64,000 nucleotides of DNA from Streptomyces violaceusniger (GTDB lineage Bacteria; Actinomycetota; Actinomycetes; Streptomycetales; Streptomycetaceae). The notes below the pieces were generated by a model, which searched no databases, was not told the DNA's origin, and was given only the letters and a program-made list of their open reading frames with translations. Both the position numbers and the translations under genes were made by a program. The DNA lies in assembly GCA_005405945.1 (NCBI GenBank), contig BJHW01000001.1, forward strand, positions 2,108,001-2,172,000. The letters are read 5' to 3'. Positions 8,918 through 18,966 of the stretch are shown here, one piece after another; position 1 is the first letter of the stretch, and each line of letters starts with the position of its first letter.

Positions 8918-11857
8918 TCATCCGGGGTCGGGCGCCGGACGCCGCGGAAGGCCGACCGTGGGGGTGATGAGCCGCTTGGCCAGCCCGGCCCGGTCGGTGC
9001 CGACCTTACGGTAGACATCGGACAGCAGCCGGGCGACCTCACGCTCCTCCAACCCCGTGGCCTCGCCGATCCTGGCGTCCGACCAGCCCTCGGCGGCCCG
9101 CTCGGCGACGGCCTGCTCCTGCGAGGTCAGCGGGCTGGCGTGATCGACGCGCAGCTGCATGGGGCGCAGTCCGGCCGCCGACAGCTCGTCGCGGGCCCGG
9201 GCCGCGAGCGCGTCGGCTCCGCAGCGCACCGCTCCCTCCAGACCGCGGTAGAGCCGGTCGCCGGCCTCCTAGGGCAGCCCGATGCGGCGCAGCGCGGCGC
9301 CGTGGTCGACCAGCGCCACGGCCAGGTCGTACGCGGCCGGTGACCGCATCAGATGGCTGACGGCCTCGGCCAGCAGCTTGATCCGGTCCGGCCCCTGGGT
9401 GACGGTGGCGGCGGTGTGCAGCGCCTTGCCGATCGCGGAGTGGGTGCCGAACTGACGGGCGCGGCGCACCGCGTCGTCGGCGACCTCGGCGGCCTGCCGG
9501 GGATCGGTCAGCGCGAGGCCCTGGGCGAGGTGGAGCTGCCATGGGCACCAGGCGGGGTTGCGCATACCGCGTCCGTCCATGCGGCGGCCGACCTCGGTGA
9601 GCTGCTCGCGGGCCTCGCGGTGCAGATTGGCGGCCAGCAGCAGCTCACCGCGGACCGCCGGCACATCGGGGCAGAGCGTGGCCTGCGGCAGGGTCTCGCC
9701 ACGGTGCCGGGCCGCGAACTCCTGCGCCTCCCGGACCCGGCCCCGGCAGATCAGCGTTCCGATCAGGGTGCCGACCGCGGTCCAGTGGGCGGGTGTCGAG
9801 GAGCCCACCAGGTCGGCGATCCGCATTCCCTCACGGGCCAGCTCCTCCGCCTCGCCGAGAGCGCCGCGGCGCAGACGGGCGTAGCCGAGGAGGGTGAAGC
9901 CGAACGCCAGGTGGGAGCCGCGCCAGCCCTTGCGCTCGCATTCGGCGATGCCCTTGTTGAACAGCTCCTCGGCGCGTCCGGGCTGATCGCAGTGGAGGAA
10001 GACCAGGGCGACCAGGATGGGCACCTCGAAGCCCCAGTCGTCATCGGTCCAGCTGAGGCCGTCGCCGAGGGCCTCCTCCGCGTAGTGCAGGGCGGTGGCG
10101 ACCGGCTCTCCGCGCGTCATCGCGTCCCAGGCGCGCAGCCCCATCAGATAGCGCTCGGCCATGCCGCGGCCGGTGAGGTGGTCCGCGAGCCGGGCCAGCC
10201 GCCGGGAGCGGGCGGGCGACTCCTTCTCGTCGGCCCGGAACATGTTCCACATCAGCTGCTCGGTCTGCATCCGCAGCCGGGCGCGGGCGCTGGTGGCCCG
10301 CCCGACCTCCTCGGCGAAGACCTGGGCGGCCTCCTCCATCCGGCCGCTGTGGCCGTACGCCTGGGCGAGCCGGTAGGTGATCGCCTCGCGCAGCTCGGGG
10401 CCGAGCGCGGGCTCCTCGAGCGCGGCCCGCAGATGGTTGACGGTGACGTCGGGCTCGGTGAGCTGGGCGGCGCAGCCCAGCTCGTACAGCACGGCGGCGC
10501 GCTCCTCCAGGGCGGGTGGTTCGCGCAGGGCCCGCGCCAGACAGCGGCGCCCGGCGTCGGGGGCTCCGGCGCGCAGATACTCCCGGGCGGCCGCCCGCAG
10601 ATGGCGCACCACCCAGGGGTCGCCCTCGGGGTGCATCTCCAGCAGATGCCGGCCGGCGGCCGCGGAGCCGAGGCCCGCGCCGAGCACCACGGTGGCGGCC
10701 TGGCCGTGCATGGCCACGCGCAGGGCGCCGGGGATGGCCTGATAGACGGCGGTGGCGATGAGCGGGTGGAGGTACTCCAGGGGCCGGGTGCCGTTCCCGG
10801 GGCGCGGCGGGGCCAGGATCCGCGCGTCGACGAGCCGGGACACCACATCGGCGGCCTCGGTCTCGCTGAGCCCGGCGACGTTGGCGGTCAGCGCCGGGGT
10901 GGCCTCGATGCCGAGGACGGCGACGGCCCAGGCGAGGCGGACGGCGGCGGTGCCGAGGCGGGTGAGCCGGTCGTTGAGCCCGCTGTCCTTGGCCGAGGAG
11001 ACCAGCTCGCGCAGCGCGGGCAGGTTCTCCGACTGCGGCTTCAGCCGACGGTCGCGGATCTTGGCGGTGAGCTCGGTGACCTCCCAGGGGTTGCCGCCGG
11101 TCATCGCCCAGCACTCGCGGCAGAACGCCTCGTCGGCGTGGTCCCCGAGGACCTCACGGACGATCCTGCCGACTCCGCTCGGGGTGAGCGGCGCCAGCAC
11201 ATGGGGCCGTGAGCCCTGGCGCTCGGCCAGGGTCCGTATCGCGGCGACGTCGGCGGTCAGCTCCTCCGGGCGGTAGCCGACGGCGAGCAGCAGGGGCAGG
11301 TCGGCGGTGCGCGGGGCGAACCGGGTCAGCCAGTCAAGCGATTCGGGGTCGGCCCAGTGGACATCGTCGAGGATCATGACGACCGGGGCGTGCTCCACGG
11401 CGAAGCGGGTCACCAGCCAGTCGAGGCCGTCGCGGACGCCCTGCGGATCGGGCGCCCCGCCGTTGCCCGAGACCATCAGGCCGACCGCGGGCGCGACGAT
11501 CTCGTACCAGCCGCCCAGGATCCTGCGGTGCTCGTCCTCGCCGGTCGCCGCGAGCACCGGCTGGAAGAGCTGGCGCACCACATGGAAGGCCGCGCCCTGT
11601 TCGTGCTCGCCGCCCCGGGCCCGGAGCACGGTGCAGCCGCGGGCGGCGGCTCTGCGGCGCGCCTCGCCGAGCAGCGCGGTCTTGCCGACGCCGCCGGGCC
11701 CCTCGAAGGCGATCACTCCGCCGCCGCGGGTCCCGGCCCCGTCGGCGGGATCCGTGCCGCACAGTTCGGTCAGCGCGGCGTCCACCGCGCGCAGTTCGCG
11801 CTCCCGCTCCAGCAGTGTCCGACGTGTCCGGTTCCGTTGGCTCATGTACTCCGCCAT
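8918..11857 (-). CDS. AAA-ATPase LuxR-family regulator split by an in-frame amber codon
   Basis: The start is ATG 11857 behind GGAGGGG. The N-terminus has a Walker A (GPGGVGKTALL) near residue 55 and a Walker B (VVMILDDVHWAD), followed by a long TPR-like helical region. At 9271-9269 the frame reads CCC TAG GAG. The same frame then continues without a shift through GDRLYRGLEGAVRCGADALAA into a LuxR-type HTH (LTSQEQAVAERAAEGWSDARI) and stops at 8918. A GAG-to-TAG change would explain this. The C-terminal part has its own GGAGGG and GTG start at 9229. This is the STAND/LAL class of large regulators. It is divergent from the terpene cyclase gene, a plausible target. Confidence 0.8.
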
Positions 11858-12097
11858 GTTGCTTCCCCTCCGGCAGGTGACGCCGAGCGTAGCGCGGATG
11901 GCACGCTGCGTAGCTCCCCCATGGGGGGTTTTCCGCCGGGCATTGCCAGTGGCACACGCCAATTCACCACCTCCTCTATCGATGCCACGTCTCGCACGCG
12001 AGGATGACCGGATTCAACGGGTCGGCCAGATACCGCTTTCGCCTGTGGTATATGCGGGCTCGGGCTGCCCGAACGACGAAGGGGGCGGAGACCACTC

Positions 12098-13198
12098 ATG
12101 CACTCGCACGCTGCGCGACCACACGCCCGGCGGACGGCACTGCTGCGCCGGGCGGCCCTGTTCGGCTTTCCGGCCTCCGCGGACCTCAGTCCCGGCACCG
12201 AGGCGGCCAGGCACCACACCATCCAATGGCTTTCGCGGTTCGGCGTCTTCGAGGACCGCGCGTCCGTCGCGGAGTACGACGCGCTCCGCTTCGACGTGCT
12301 GACGGGCCTGTTCTACCCCCGGGCGACCGGCACCGACCTGAACCTGGGCAGTGACCTCGTGGGCTGGTACTTCGTCTTCGACGATCAGTTCGACGGGGAG
12401 CTGGGCTGCCACCCGGAGGCGGTGGCGCGGCTGGTGGCGGACGTCATACGGATCACCGACGAGGACCTGGGGCACGGCAGGGCGGGGGACGGTGACGGGC
12501 CGCTGCTGGAGAGCTTCCGCGACCTGTGGCGCCGGATCAACTCCGGGCGGCCCCAGGTGTGGCGGGACCGCTTCCGCCACCACTGGCTGGAGTACCTGCA
12601 CTCCTACCACCGCGAGGCGCTGGAGCGGACCGGCGCCCTGCCCGGGGCCGGCGGCGCGGGCGCGCCGCGCTCGGTGGAGGATGTGCTGGCGCTGCGGCGC
12701 CACTCGATAGGCGTACAGCCGTGTCTCGACCTGAACGAGCCGTTCGGCGGCTACACCCTGCCGCCCGCGCTGCACGGCGGCTATCCGCTGGCCCGGATGC
12801 GGGAGGCTACGGACGATGTGGTGGTCTTCACCAATGACATCGCCTCCCTGGACAAGGAGTTGGCCGTCGGCGACGTCCACAACAGCGTCATCGTCCAGTG
12901 GGAGCGCGCGGGTGGTGAACTGGAGGACGCGGTACGCCATATCGCCGACCTGGCCAATGCCCGCTACCGCTGGTTCGAGGAGACCGCGGCCGGACTGCCC
13001 GCGGTGCTGGCCGAGACGGGGGCCGGTCCGGACACCCACCGCGCCGTGGCGCGCTATGTGGACGGCATGCGGCATGTGATGACGGGCAATCTGGGCTGGT
13101 CGCTGCGTACGGCCCGGTACGACGAGCAGGGCACCGAGGCGGTCAGCGGGGGACGGCAGCGGCCCTGGGCCCAGCTGACCGGGGCTCAGCCGGCGTAG
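12098..13198 (+). CDS. type I terpene cyclase (sesquiterpene-synthase-like)
   Basis: 366 residues with all class I terpene cyclase marks. The metal-binding motif is DDQFD at residues 95-99 (FVFDDQFDG). The NSE triad N246-S250-E254 lies in NDIASLDKE, and a C-terminal SLRTARY gives the usual Arg-Tyr pair. Length and motif spacing fit bacterial sesquiterpene synthases that ionise farnesyl diphosphate. The product cannot be deduced. No prenyltransferase or P450 is adjacent, so it would draw on host FPP and may release a volatile. Its closest regulator candidate is the divergent LuxR-type gene 240 bases upstream. It is separate from, and unlike, the CotB2 cyclase at 43 kb. Confidence 0.9.
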   Translation: MHSHAARPHARRTALLRRAALFGFPASADLSPGTEAARHHTIQWLSRFGVFEDRASVAEYDALRFDVLTGLFYPRATGTDLNLGSDLVGWYFVFDDQFDGELGCHPEAVARLVADVIRITDEDLGHGRAGDGDGPLLESFRDLWRRINSGRPQVWRDRFRHHWLEYLHSYHREALERTGALPGAGGAGAPRSVEDVLALRRHSIGVQPCLDLNEPFGGYTLPPALHGGYPLARMREATDDVVVFTNDIASLDKELAVGDVHNSVIVQWERAGGELEDAVRHIADLANARYRWFEETAAGLPAVLAETGAGPDTHRAVARYVDGMRHVMTGNLGWSLRTARYDEQGTEAVSGGRQRPWAQLTGAQPA

Positions 13199-13239
13199 CG
13201 CCGCTCGACCGCTCGGCTCGTGTGGCGCCACTTGACCGC

Positions 13240-15072
13240 TCAGCTCGCGTAGAGCTGCTCGATCTGCGCGGCGCAGACCTTGTACACCGCGTCGCGCCGC
13301 GGTTTGAGCGAGGGCGTCAACAGCCCGTCCTCGACGGTGAATTCCTTAGGGAGGATGCGGAAGGCTCTGATCGACTCAGCCCTGGACACCGAGAGGTTCG
13401 CCGTGGAGACCGCCTGCTGGATCTCCGCGTGCAGCGCCTTGTTCGCCGACGCGTGCTCCCGGCCGACCGGGAGCCGCGCGTCGACCACCTGGTGCCAGCG
13501 CCTCAGCATCTCGGCGTCCAGGGTGATCAGCGCTCCGACGAAGGGGCGGTTGTCGCCCACCAGGACGCACTGCGAGATCAGCGGATGCGCCCGCAGCCGC
13601 TCCTCCAGCGGCAGTGGGGAGACGCTCTTGCCGCCGCTGGTGATGATGATGTCCTTCTTACGGCCGGTGATGGTCAGATAGCCCTCGCCGTCGAGGAATC
13701 CGACGTCTCCGGTGCGCAGCCAGCCGTCGCGCAGCGCGGCCCCGGTGGCCTTCGGATCGTCCACATAGCCCGCGAAGACGGTGCCGCCGCGCACCCATAC
13801 CTCGCCGTCCGGCGCGATGCGCACCGCCGTGCCCGGCATCGGGCGGCCCACGGTGCCGTGCCGGGGGCGGCCGGGCGGCTGCGCGGTGACGGCGGCGGTG
13901 GTCTCGGTGAGGCCGTAGCCGTTGTAGACGGTGATCCCGGCGCCCGCGAACGTCAGCCCCAGCTCCCGGCTGAACGGTGAGCCACCGGTGACCGCGTAGC
14001 GCACCCGGCCGCCCAGGACGGCCCTCAGCCGCCGGTAGACCATGTGGTCGAAGACGGCGTGGGCGGCTCTGAGCCCGGGGCCCGGCCCCTTCCCCGCGCC
14101 CTGTGTCTGCTGCTCGACCGCTGCGGCGTGGCGCACCGCCGTGTCCATGGCCCGCTCGAAGAGCGAGCCCTTGCCCGCGTCCTGGGCGGCGGTCCGGGCG
14201 GCTCCGAGGATCCGCTCGAAGATGTAGGGCACCGCGAAGACGCAGGTCGGGCGGAAGGACTGGAGGGACGGTAGCAGTGAGGCCGGGCTGAGCTCGGGCT
14301 CGTGTCCCATGAGGATGCCGCCCCGCACACAGAGCACTTGGACCATCAGTCCGTAGATGTGGGCCAGCGGGAGGAAGGCGAGGATGGCGGGCCGCTGCCC
14401 GGGCTCGGCGAACAGCCCGCTCCAGCCCGCGAACAGGGTGTCGCATTCGGCGGCGAGATTGGCGTGGGTGATCTCGCACCCCAGGGGCCGTCCGGTGGTG
14501 CCCGAGGTGTAGCAGATGACCGCCGTACAGCGCGGTTCGACGAGCCAGCGCCGCTCGGTGACCAGTTCGTCGTGGACCCCGGCGCCGCGCCGCCACAGCT
14601 CCGCGACGCACCCATGGTCCATCTGCCAGATGGAGCGCAGCGCCGGAAGGGTGTCGCAGACGGCGCCGACCGTCATGGTGTCGTCCTCGCCCTCCACCAC
14701 CACGGCCACGGCCCGCGTCTGGGCCAGGATCCATCGCACCTGCTCCGCCGAGGAGGTGGGGTAGACGGTCACCACCTGGGCGCCGACGGACCACAGGGCA
14801 TAGCTGAACAGCGTCCACTCGTAGCGCGTCCGGGCCATCAGGGCCACCCGGTCCCCGAACCGCACTCCCTCGGCCAGCAGGCCCTTCGCCAGCGCCAGGA
14901 CCTCGCCCCGGAAGGCCGCGGCGGTCACCGGAGTCCACTGGCCGCGGTCGGCGGCGGCGCGCCGGGCGAGCTGGATCCTGTCCGGTTCGCGGTCCGCCAG
15001 CTCGTACACCGAGTCCGCGAGCCCGCCCGCGCGCAGCGGTTCCACCATATGAGGGAGACTGAATTCGCGCAC
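13240..15072 (-). CDS. long-chain fatty-acid-CoA ligase (AMP-binding, FadD15-like)
   Basis: 610 residues of the ANL superfamily. The P-loop-like motif YTSGTTGRP lies near residue 188. YNGYGLTETTA follows near residue 380, then the WLRTGDVG and GRKKDIIITSGGK motifs of the C-terminal lid. Length and the KSVSPLPLEE region fit the long-chain acyl-CoA synthetase subgroup. It would activate a fatty acid through acyl-AMP to acyl-CoA. It is convergent with the terpene cyclase gene, with only 41 bases between the stops, and stands alone rather than in an operon. The substrate chain length is inferred from the subgroup. Confidence 0.88.
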   Translation of the reverse strand: MREFSLPHMVEPLRAGGLADSVYELADREPDRIQLARRAAADRGQWTPVTAAAFRGEVLALAKGLLAEGVRFGDRVALMARTRYEWTLFSYALWSVGAQVVTVYPTSSAEQVRWILAQTRAVAVVVEGEDDTMTVGAVCDTLPALRSIWQMDHGCVAELWRRGAGVHDELVTERRWLVEPRCTAVICYTSGTTGRPLGCEITHANLAAECDTLFAGWSGLFAEPGQRPAILAFLPLAHIYGLMVQVLCVRGGILMGHEPELSPASLLPSLQSFRPTCVFAVPYIFERILGAARTAAQDAGKGSLFERAMDTAVRHAAAVEQQTQGAGKGPGPGLRAAHAVFDHMVYRRLRAVLGGRVRYAVTGGSPFSRELGLTFAGAGITVYNGYGLTETTAAVTAQPPGRPRHGTVGRPMPGTAVRIAPDGEVWVRGGTVFAGYVDDPKATGAALRDGWLRTGDVGFLDGEGYLTITGRKKDIIITSGGKSVSPLPLEERLRAHPLISQCVLVGDNRPFVGALITLDAEMLRRWHQVVDARLPVGREHASANKALHAEIQQAVSTANLSVSRAESIRAFRILPKEFTVEDGLLTPSLKPRRDAVYKVCAAQIEQLYAS

Positions 15073-15287
15073 GACACCCCCTTTTCAGCCGACTTTCCGC
15101 CCCGCACAACGGGGAGGTGGGAGGGAAAACTACCTCCCGGGGCCGGGGCTGCATAGAGAGCGGACGATTCTGCTCCCGCCCACGGGGACCCGGCGCGACC
15201 TGCCGGTGTTACCGTGAGTCACGCCCACGTTTCGGCATAGGGTGTAAAGGTTTGACGACGTTCTGATCCTGGCCGATAACGCACTAC

Positions 15288-15325
15288 GGGGCGGGCCCTC
15301 CGGTCCGGCCGGATCCGCCCGCCCC
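15288..15325 (-). terminator. strong hairpin downstream of the DUF397 gene
   Basis: The outer stem GGGGCGGGC pairs perfectly with GCCCGCCCC, and an inner TCCGG/CCGGA stem continues it. It lies 16 bases beyond the minus-strand stop at 15342. The rest of 15073-15341 holds the acyl-CoA ligase promoter region and no visible gene. Confidence 0.65.
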
Positions 15326-15341
15326 GATCAGCCTCCCCGGT

Positions 15342-15587
15342 TCAGGTGAGGTCGAACTCGCCCTCACGCGCGCCCAGGACGAAGGCGCGCCACTCGGCCG
15401 GGGTGAAGATCAGCGCCGGTCCCTCGGGGCGGCGGCCGTGGCGCATCGCGATGAATCCCTCGACGAAGGCGATCTCCACATCGCCCACGCCCTGGCTGCT
15501 CGACTGCCATTGGGCGCCCGAGAGGTCGAGTTCGGGCTTCTCGCCGCTTCCTGTCAGTGGCTGTTCGGTGGTGGTGGTATCGGCCAC
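15342..15587 (-). CDS. DUF397 protein
   Basis: 81 residues from GTG 15587 with an upstream GGGAGG. The core WQSSSQGVGDVEIAFVEGFIAMRHGRRP followed by FTPAEWRAFVLGAREGEFDL is typical of DUF397. These small actinobacterial proteins usually sit beside an XRE (BldB/WhiJ-like) regulator. Here no such partner is adjacent, so it is an orphan member. The role is presumably regulatory, through partner binding. Confidence in the family is high; the function is not established. Confidence 0.85.
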   Translation of the reverse strand: MADTTTTEQPLTGSGEKPELDLSGAQWQSSSQGVGDVEIAFVEGFIAMRHGRRPEGPALIFTPAEWRAFVLGAREGEFDLT

Positions 15588-15680
15588 GTCAGCTCATCCT
15601 CCCGCATCGTCGTCCGCGCCCCACCCTAGCGATCGTGACCGGTGCCGCACAGGCCACGAAAGGAGGAGTGAGCAGGAGAC

Positions 15681-16847
15681 TCAACCCGCGGGTGACGTGT
15701 CCGCGACCACCCACATCGAGAAGAACTGCGAGCCTCCGCCATAGGCGTGGCCGAGCGCCTTGCGGGCGCCGTCGACCTGGTGTTCGCCCGCCCGCCCGCG
15801 CACCTGGAGCGCGGCCTCGGCGAACCGCAGCATGCCGGACGCCCCGATGGGGTTGGTGGACAGCACGCCGCCCGAGGGGTTGACCGGAAGTTCGCCGTCG
15901 AGCTCGGTCACCCCCGACTCGGTGAGCTTCCAGCCCTCCCCCTCGTCCGCGAAGCCCAGGTTCTCCAGCCACATGGGTTCGTACCAGCTGAAGGGCACGT
16001 ACATCTCCACCGCGTCGATCTCCCGGCGCGGGTCGGTGATCCCGGCCTGGCGGTAGACATCGGCCGCGCAGTCCCGGCCGGCCCTCGGCGAGACGAAGTC
16101 CTTCCCCGCGAAGAGCGTCGGCTCGCTGCGCATGGCGCCGCCGTGCATCCAGGCGGGCGGATACGGGGCGCGGTCCGCGCCCGCGCGGTCGGTGAGCACC
16201 ATGGCGCAGGCGCCGTCCGAGGAGGGGCAGGTCTCGGAGTAGCGGATGGGGTCCCACAGCATCGGGGACGACCGCACCCGGTCCAGCGTCAGGTCGTGCT
16301 CGTGGAGATGCGCGTACGGATTGCGCAGGGCGTTGCGGCGGTCCTTGTAGGCCACGAGGGCGCCGATGCCGGAGGGCGCGCCGGTGCGCCGCATGTACGC
16401 CCGGACGTGCGGGGCGAAGAAGCCGCCCGCCCCGGCCAGCAGCGGCTGCTGGAAGGGGATGGGCAGGGACAGCCCCCACATGGCGTTGGACTCCGACTGC
16501 TTCTCGAAGGCGAGGGTGAGGACGGTTCGGTGGACACGGGCGGCGACCAGCCCCGCGGCCACCAGCGCGGTGGAGCCGCCGACCGAGCCCGCGGTGTGCA
16601 CGCGCAGCATCGGCTTGCCGACCGCGCCGAGCGCGTCGGCGAGGTACAGCTCGGGCATCATCACGCCCTCGAAGAAGTCGGGGGCCTTGCCGATGACGAC
16701 GGCGTCGATGTCCGCCCAGGTCAACTGGGCGTCCTCCAGGGCCCGTACGGCGGCCTCCCGGACCAGCCCGGCGATGGAGACGTCGCGGCGTGCGGCGGTG
16801 TGCTTGGTCTGGCCGATCCCGACGACGGCCACCGGCTCCTTCGTCAC
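15681..16847 (-). CDS. thiolase-fold lipid-transfer protein (Ltp), nucleophilic Cys absent
   Basis: 388 residues from GTG 16847 behind GGAAGGGG; the GTGA overlaps the previous gene's stop. The fold marks are VAVVGIGQT at the N-terminus, HTAGSVGGSTALVAA near residue 85, and NPSGGVLSTNPIGASG with AYGGGSQ near the C-terminus. Where true thiolases carry the catalytic Cys, this protein has Ser88. The same lack is seen in Ltp2-type proteins, which cleave side chains by retro-aldol reaction with a DUF35 partner. The last gene of the crotonase-DUF35-Ltp-Ltp operon. A role as an aldolase subunit on an acyl-CoA substrate is inferred; non-catalytic lipid binding is an alternative. Confidence 0.82.
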   Translation of the reverse strand: MTKEPVAVVGIGQTKHTAARRDVSIAGLVREAAVRALEDAQLTWADIDAVVIGKAPDFFEGVMMPELYLADALGAVGKPMLRVHTAGSVGGSTALVAAGLVAARVHRTVLTLAFEKQSESNAMWGLSLPIPFQQPLLAGAGGFFAPHVRAYMRRTGAPSGIGALVAYKDRRNALRNPYAHLHEHDLTLDRVRSSPMLWDPIRYSETCPSSDGACAMVLTDRAGADRAPYPPAWMHGGAMRSEPTLFAGKDFVSPRAGRDCAADVYRQAGITDPRREIDAVEMYVPFSWYEPMWLENLGFADEGEGWKLTESGVTELDGELPVNPSGGVLSTNPIGASGMLRFAEAALQVRGRAGEHQVDGARKALGHAYGGGSQFFSMWVVADTSPAG

Positions 16848-17920
16848 GAGGCATCCCCTTCCAGGACGGCCACCAGGTTCTGCTGGAGACAAGGGCCCGA
16901 GGTGGCGTGGGCGAGGGCCCGGTCCGCGGCGCCGCGGTGGATGGCGGCGGCGGCCTCGCCGAGGCGGATCAGCCCGGCGGCCATCATGGGGTTGGCGGCC
17001 AGCGCCCCGCCGGACGGATTGACGCGTACGTCATCCCCCAGCCGCAGCTCGCGGCGGAGGATCAGCTCCTGTGAGGTGAACGGCGCATGCAGCTCGGCGA
17101 GGTCGACGGGGGCCTCGAAGACGCCCGCGCGCTCGGCGGCGAGCCGGGTGGACGGGGAGCGGGTGAGGTCCCGTACGCCGAGGCCGTGCGCCTCTATCCG
17201 GTGGTCCATGCCGCGGATCCAGGCGGGGCGGCGGCAGAGCCGGCGCGCGGTGTCCCCGGCGGCGAGCACGACGGCGGCCGCGCCGTCGCCGACAGGTGGG
17301 CAGTCGTGGCGGCGCAGCGGCCGCACCAGATACGGCTCGTCCAACAGGGCCTCGGGCGGCGGTGAACCGGCCAGCTGGGCATGGGGGTTGTCCTCGGCCG
17401 CGGTCCGGCTGCGCGCCGCGACCCCGGCCAGCGCCCGCTCGTCGGCGGCGGTGCCCCCCGTGTCCTCCGCGTCGAGCAGCGCCTGGGCCTGGAGGGCGGC
17501 GAGGGAGACCGAGTCCGGCCACAGGGGCGCCACGTAGTACGGGTCGAGCTGGCGGGTGAGGACCTCCCGCAGATCGCCGGGCGAGGACTTGCCGTAGGAG
17601 TAGACGAGCGCGGTCTCGGCCTCGCCGGTCAGCAGCCTCGTCCATGCCTCGTACAGCGCCCAGGCGCCGTCCATCTCCACATGGGACTCCGAGATGGGCG
17701 GCCAGGCGCCGACGCCGTCGAGGGCCATGGTGAAGGAGAAGGCGCGGCCCGCCAGGTAGTCGCAGGAGCCGGAGCAGGTGAAGTCGATCTCGCCCGCCCG
17801 CAGTCCGACGGCGTCGAGCACCTGGTGGAGGACGGGCATCAACATCTCGACCTCGGATGTCTCCGCGGTGTCGCGCCGGTGGTCGCTCTGGCCGAAGGCG
17901 ACGATGGCCACCTCTCGCAT
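16844..17920 (-). CDS. second thiolase-fold lipid-transfer protein, catalytic Cys absent
   Basis: 358 residues. The start ATG follows the DUF35 gene's TAG with no gap, and the end overlaps the next start by 4 bases, so translation is probably coupled. The thiolase-like frame is visible (VAIVAFGQSDHRRD, EVEMLMPVLHQVLDAVGL, DDVRVNPSGGALAANPMMAAG). The segment that should hold the nucleophile reads SESHVEMDGAWAL and has no Cys. Together with the partner at 15681 it resembles the paired Ltp3/Ltp4-type proteins of steroid-degrading actinobacteria. The two chains probably form a hetero-oligomer with the DUF35 protein; this is inferred from gene order. Confidence 0.8.
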   Translation of the reverse strand: MREVAIVAFGQSDHRRDTAETSEVEMLMPVLHQVLDAVGLRAGEIDFTCSGSCDYLAGRAFSFTMALDGVGAWPPISESHVEMDGAWALYEAWTRLLTGEAETALVYSYGKSSPGDLREVLTRQLDPYYVAPLWPDSVSLAALQAQALLDAEDTGGTAADERALAGVAARSRTAAEDNPHAQLAGSPPPEALLDEPYLVRPLRRHDCPPVGDGAAAVVLAAGDTARRLCRRPAWIRGMDHRIEAHGLGVRDLTRSPSTRLAAERAGVFEAPVDLAELHAPFTSQELILRRELRLGDDVRVNPSGGALAANPMMAAGLIRLGEAAAAIHRGAADRALAHATSGPCLQQNLVAVLEGDAS

Positions 17921-18880
17921 CTACAACAGCTCCTTGTAGGTGTCGTAGTCGGCGTCGGGTTCGCCGGTGGGGCGGTAGTGGTCGGGGTAGCGGCCGTCCT
18001 CGCTCCATACGGGCTCCACGCGCAGCCCCATGCGCACCTCGTCGTAGGGGATGCCGCCGATGCGCGCGTGGAGGGCCAGATCGGCGCCGTCCAGGGCGAT
18101 GTGGGCGTAGACGTACGGCACCTCGATGTCGAGGTTGCGGGCCTTGATGTTGACGATGCAGAAGGTGGTGACCGTGCCGCGCGGGCCGACCTCCACCTGT
18201 TCGTCGGTGGCGACACCGCAGGTGGGGCAGGCGCCCCGGGGCGGGACGTACACCTTGCGGCAGGACGGGCAGCGCTCCCCGTAGGTGGTGTGGTCGGCGA
18301 GGGCCCTCAGATAGCGCGACTGGGCACGGCCGGGCGCGTAGGTGTAGTCGAGGCGGGCGGGGGCCACGATGCCGCTGACGGGGTCGGCGAACGTACCGCT
18401 GTGCGGCACGGCTTCGCCGCCCTCGGCGCCGTCGTACGGCTCGAAGCAGGCGATGTCGGTGATGGCGCCCTCGCGCTCCGCGGCCCAGCGGATCCGCACC
18501 CGCATGCCGGTGCGCACGGCGTCGGGGCCGGGTGCGTCGAGGGCGTGGAGGAGGGCGGTGTCCGCGCCGTCCAGCCGCACCAGCACCCAGGCGAAGGGGG
18601 TGCGCAGGGGCTGGCCGCGGCGCGGCGAGGGGTTCCAGGCCCAGGTGGTGACGGTGCCGGTGGCGGCGACCTCGACGAGGTCGGACAGCTCGTCGGCGGT
18701 GACCGGGTCGTATTCGACGGGCGGCACCAGCACCCTGCCGTCGGTGGTGCGCACGCCGAGCACGGTCCGTTCGCGCAGTCCGGTGAGGAAGGCGCTCTGG
18801 ACCGGGCCGAGGGAGCGGGTGAACGGGAACTCGACGACTAAAGGCGCCTGGAGCACTTCGGGTGAGGGGGCCGGGGTCAT
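17921..18880 (-). CDS. tandem DUF35/OB-fold protein with one zinc ribbon
   Basis: The start is ATG 18880, with GGAAGGAG upstream; the frame extends further but the added residues are repeat-derived. 319 residues hold two DUF35-type modules. The first (about 1-160) is an OB-fold whose rubredoxin-like zinc ribbon lost its cysteines. The second (about 185-310) has an intact CPSC...CPTC ribbon followed by an OB-fold (GPRGTVTTFCIVNI, PYVYAHIAL). DUF35 proteins form complexes with thiolase-fold Ltp proteins or MaoC hydratases in acyl-CoA side-chain breakdown. It lies immediately upstream of two Ltp genes, which supports such a complex. Confidence 0.82.
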   Translation of the reverse strand: MTPAPSPEVLQAPLVVEFPFTRSLGPVQSAFLTGLRERTVLGVRTTDGRVLVPPVEYDPVTADELSDLVEVAATGTVTTWAWNPSPRRGQPLRTPFAWVLVRLDGADTALLHALDAPGPDAVRTGMRVRIRWAAEREGAITDIACFEPYDGAEGGEAVPHSGTFADPVSGIVAPARLDYTYAPGRAQSRYLRALADHTTYGERCPSCRKVYVPPRGACPTCGVATDEQVEVGPRGTVTTFCIVNIKARNLDIEVPYVYAHIALDGADLALHARIGGIPYDEVRMGLRVEPVWSEDGRYPDHYRPTGEPDADYDTYKELL

Positions 18881-18966
18881 GGGGGTGCGTCTCCTTCCGC
18901 GCGGCCGCGGGGTGGGTGCGGCGGGCCCGGCCGCGGGGTGGGTGCGGCCGGCCTGAGGTGTGGGGG

